A stretch of 5,487 nt of DNA from Tardiphaga sp. GTDB lineage: Bacteria > Pseudomonadota > Alphaproteobacteria > Rhizobiales > Xanthobacteraceae. Positions within the stretch are counted from its first letter, which is position 1; each line of letters starts with the position of its first letter. Of the stretch, positions 5,251 through 5,487 are shown piece by piece. The stretch lies in assembly GCA_028290325.1 (NCBI GenBank), contig JAQGJY010000406.1, positions 1 through 5,487 on the forward strand, given 5' to 3'. The notes beneath the pieces were generated by a model, which saw only the letters and a program-made list of their open reading frames with translations, was not told the origin of the DNA and did not search any database. A program made the position numbers and the translations under genes.

Positions 5251-5487
5251 ATGGCTGACGCGCGACGCGCACCCCTCGAGGATCAGATCGACATCTCCGG
5301 CGCGCGCGTCGTGATTGTCGAGGCGCGGTTCTATGATGACATTCAGGATGCGCTGCTTGAGGGCGTGCTCGACGAATTGAAAGCGGCGGGCGTGACGCAC
5401 GATCTGCTGACCGTGCCCGGCGCGCTGGAAATTCCGTCCGCCGTCGCCATCGCGCTCGATGCGGCGGAAGCCGCCGGCAATCCCTAT
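5251..5487 (+). CDS. ribH: 6,7-dimethyl-8-ribityllumazine synthase, N-terminal part (cut by window end)
   Basis: RibH condenses the RibD-pathway pyrimidine with 3,4-dihydroxy-2-butanone 4-phosphate to make lumazine, the substrate of RibE; family members assemble into hollow or decameric shells. The 79 visible residues start MADARRAPLEDQ. They run into the first strand ARVVIVEARFYDD (18-30), where Phe27 is the aromatic residue that stacks on the substrate. A helix follows (DALLEGVLDELKAAG), then VPGALEIP at 55-62 with the ribityl-binding Glu60. The catalytic histidine region and the C-terminus lie beyond the window, so about half of a usual 150-160 residue protein is shown. The ATG at 5251 is the natural family start; upstream only a weak CGGA at 5239-5242 could bind the ribosome. 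The reading frame stays open to the last base. It probably belongs to the rib operon, but the 183-base gap allows separate control. Confidence 0.95.
   Translation, partial: MADARRAPLEDQIDISGARVVIVEARFYDDIQDALLEGVLDELKAAGVTHDLLTVPGALEIPSAVAIALDAAEAAGNPY

Noticed and set aside
1..5487. Mobile element, CRISPR array, toxin-antitoxin, defence or other novel system
   Set aside because: All genes but one small unknown are recognisable housekeeping genes. There are no transposase, integrase, regular spaced repeats or att-like duplications.

Overview
The window looks like a chromosomal housekeeping region of an alphaproteobacterium. The best guess is the Bradyrhizobium / Rhodopseudomonas / Nitrobacter / Afipia group. 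The reasons are the GC-rich codon use, the gene order glyA-nrdR-ribD-ribE-ribH, the wording of the proteins (for example the RibD and GlyA sequences), and short palindromic intergenic repeats of a kind I remember from those genomes. The genus assignment is inference from memory, not from a search. All recognisable genes are on the + strand.

Layout. Positions 90-311 encode a 73-residue protein of unknown function. Positions 403-1026 encode a Gtt1-like glutathione S-transferase with its own good promoter candidate. A 319-base gene-free stretch (1027-1345) holds the glyA promoter candidate, which has a perfect dyad in its spacer. glyA (1346-2659) encodes serine hydroxymethyltransferase. A 163-base gap follows, with a perfect 11-bp stem-loop and a degenerate dispersed palindrome. 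Next come nrdR (2823-3317), ribD (3314-4459) and ribE (4459-5067), joined by ATGA and TAATG stop/start overlaps. After a 183-base gap filled with repeat-like hairpins, ribH starts at 5251 and runs off the window end.

How the genes work together. RibD, RibE and RibH are the middle and late enzymes of riboflavin synthesis. RibD deaminates and reduces the pyrimidine made from GTP. RibH condenses the product with dihydroxybutanone phosphate to give lumazine. RibE dismutates lumazine to riboflavin. GTP cyclohydrolase II and dihydroxybutanone-phosphate synthase are not here and must lie elsewhere. NrdR is the ATP/dATP-sensing repressor of ribonucleotide reductase genes. GlyA supplies one-carbon units for purine and thymidylate synthesis. 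The cluster therefore groups nucleotide, folate and flavin supply, an arrangement known in alphaproteobacteria.

I found no mobile element, CRISPR array, tRNA, rRNA or evidence of a new biological system. The points worth a second look are all intergenic: the dyad inside the glyA promoter candidate, the palindrome abutting the nrdR ribosome-binding site, and the repeat-filled break between ribE and ribH.
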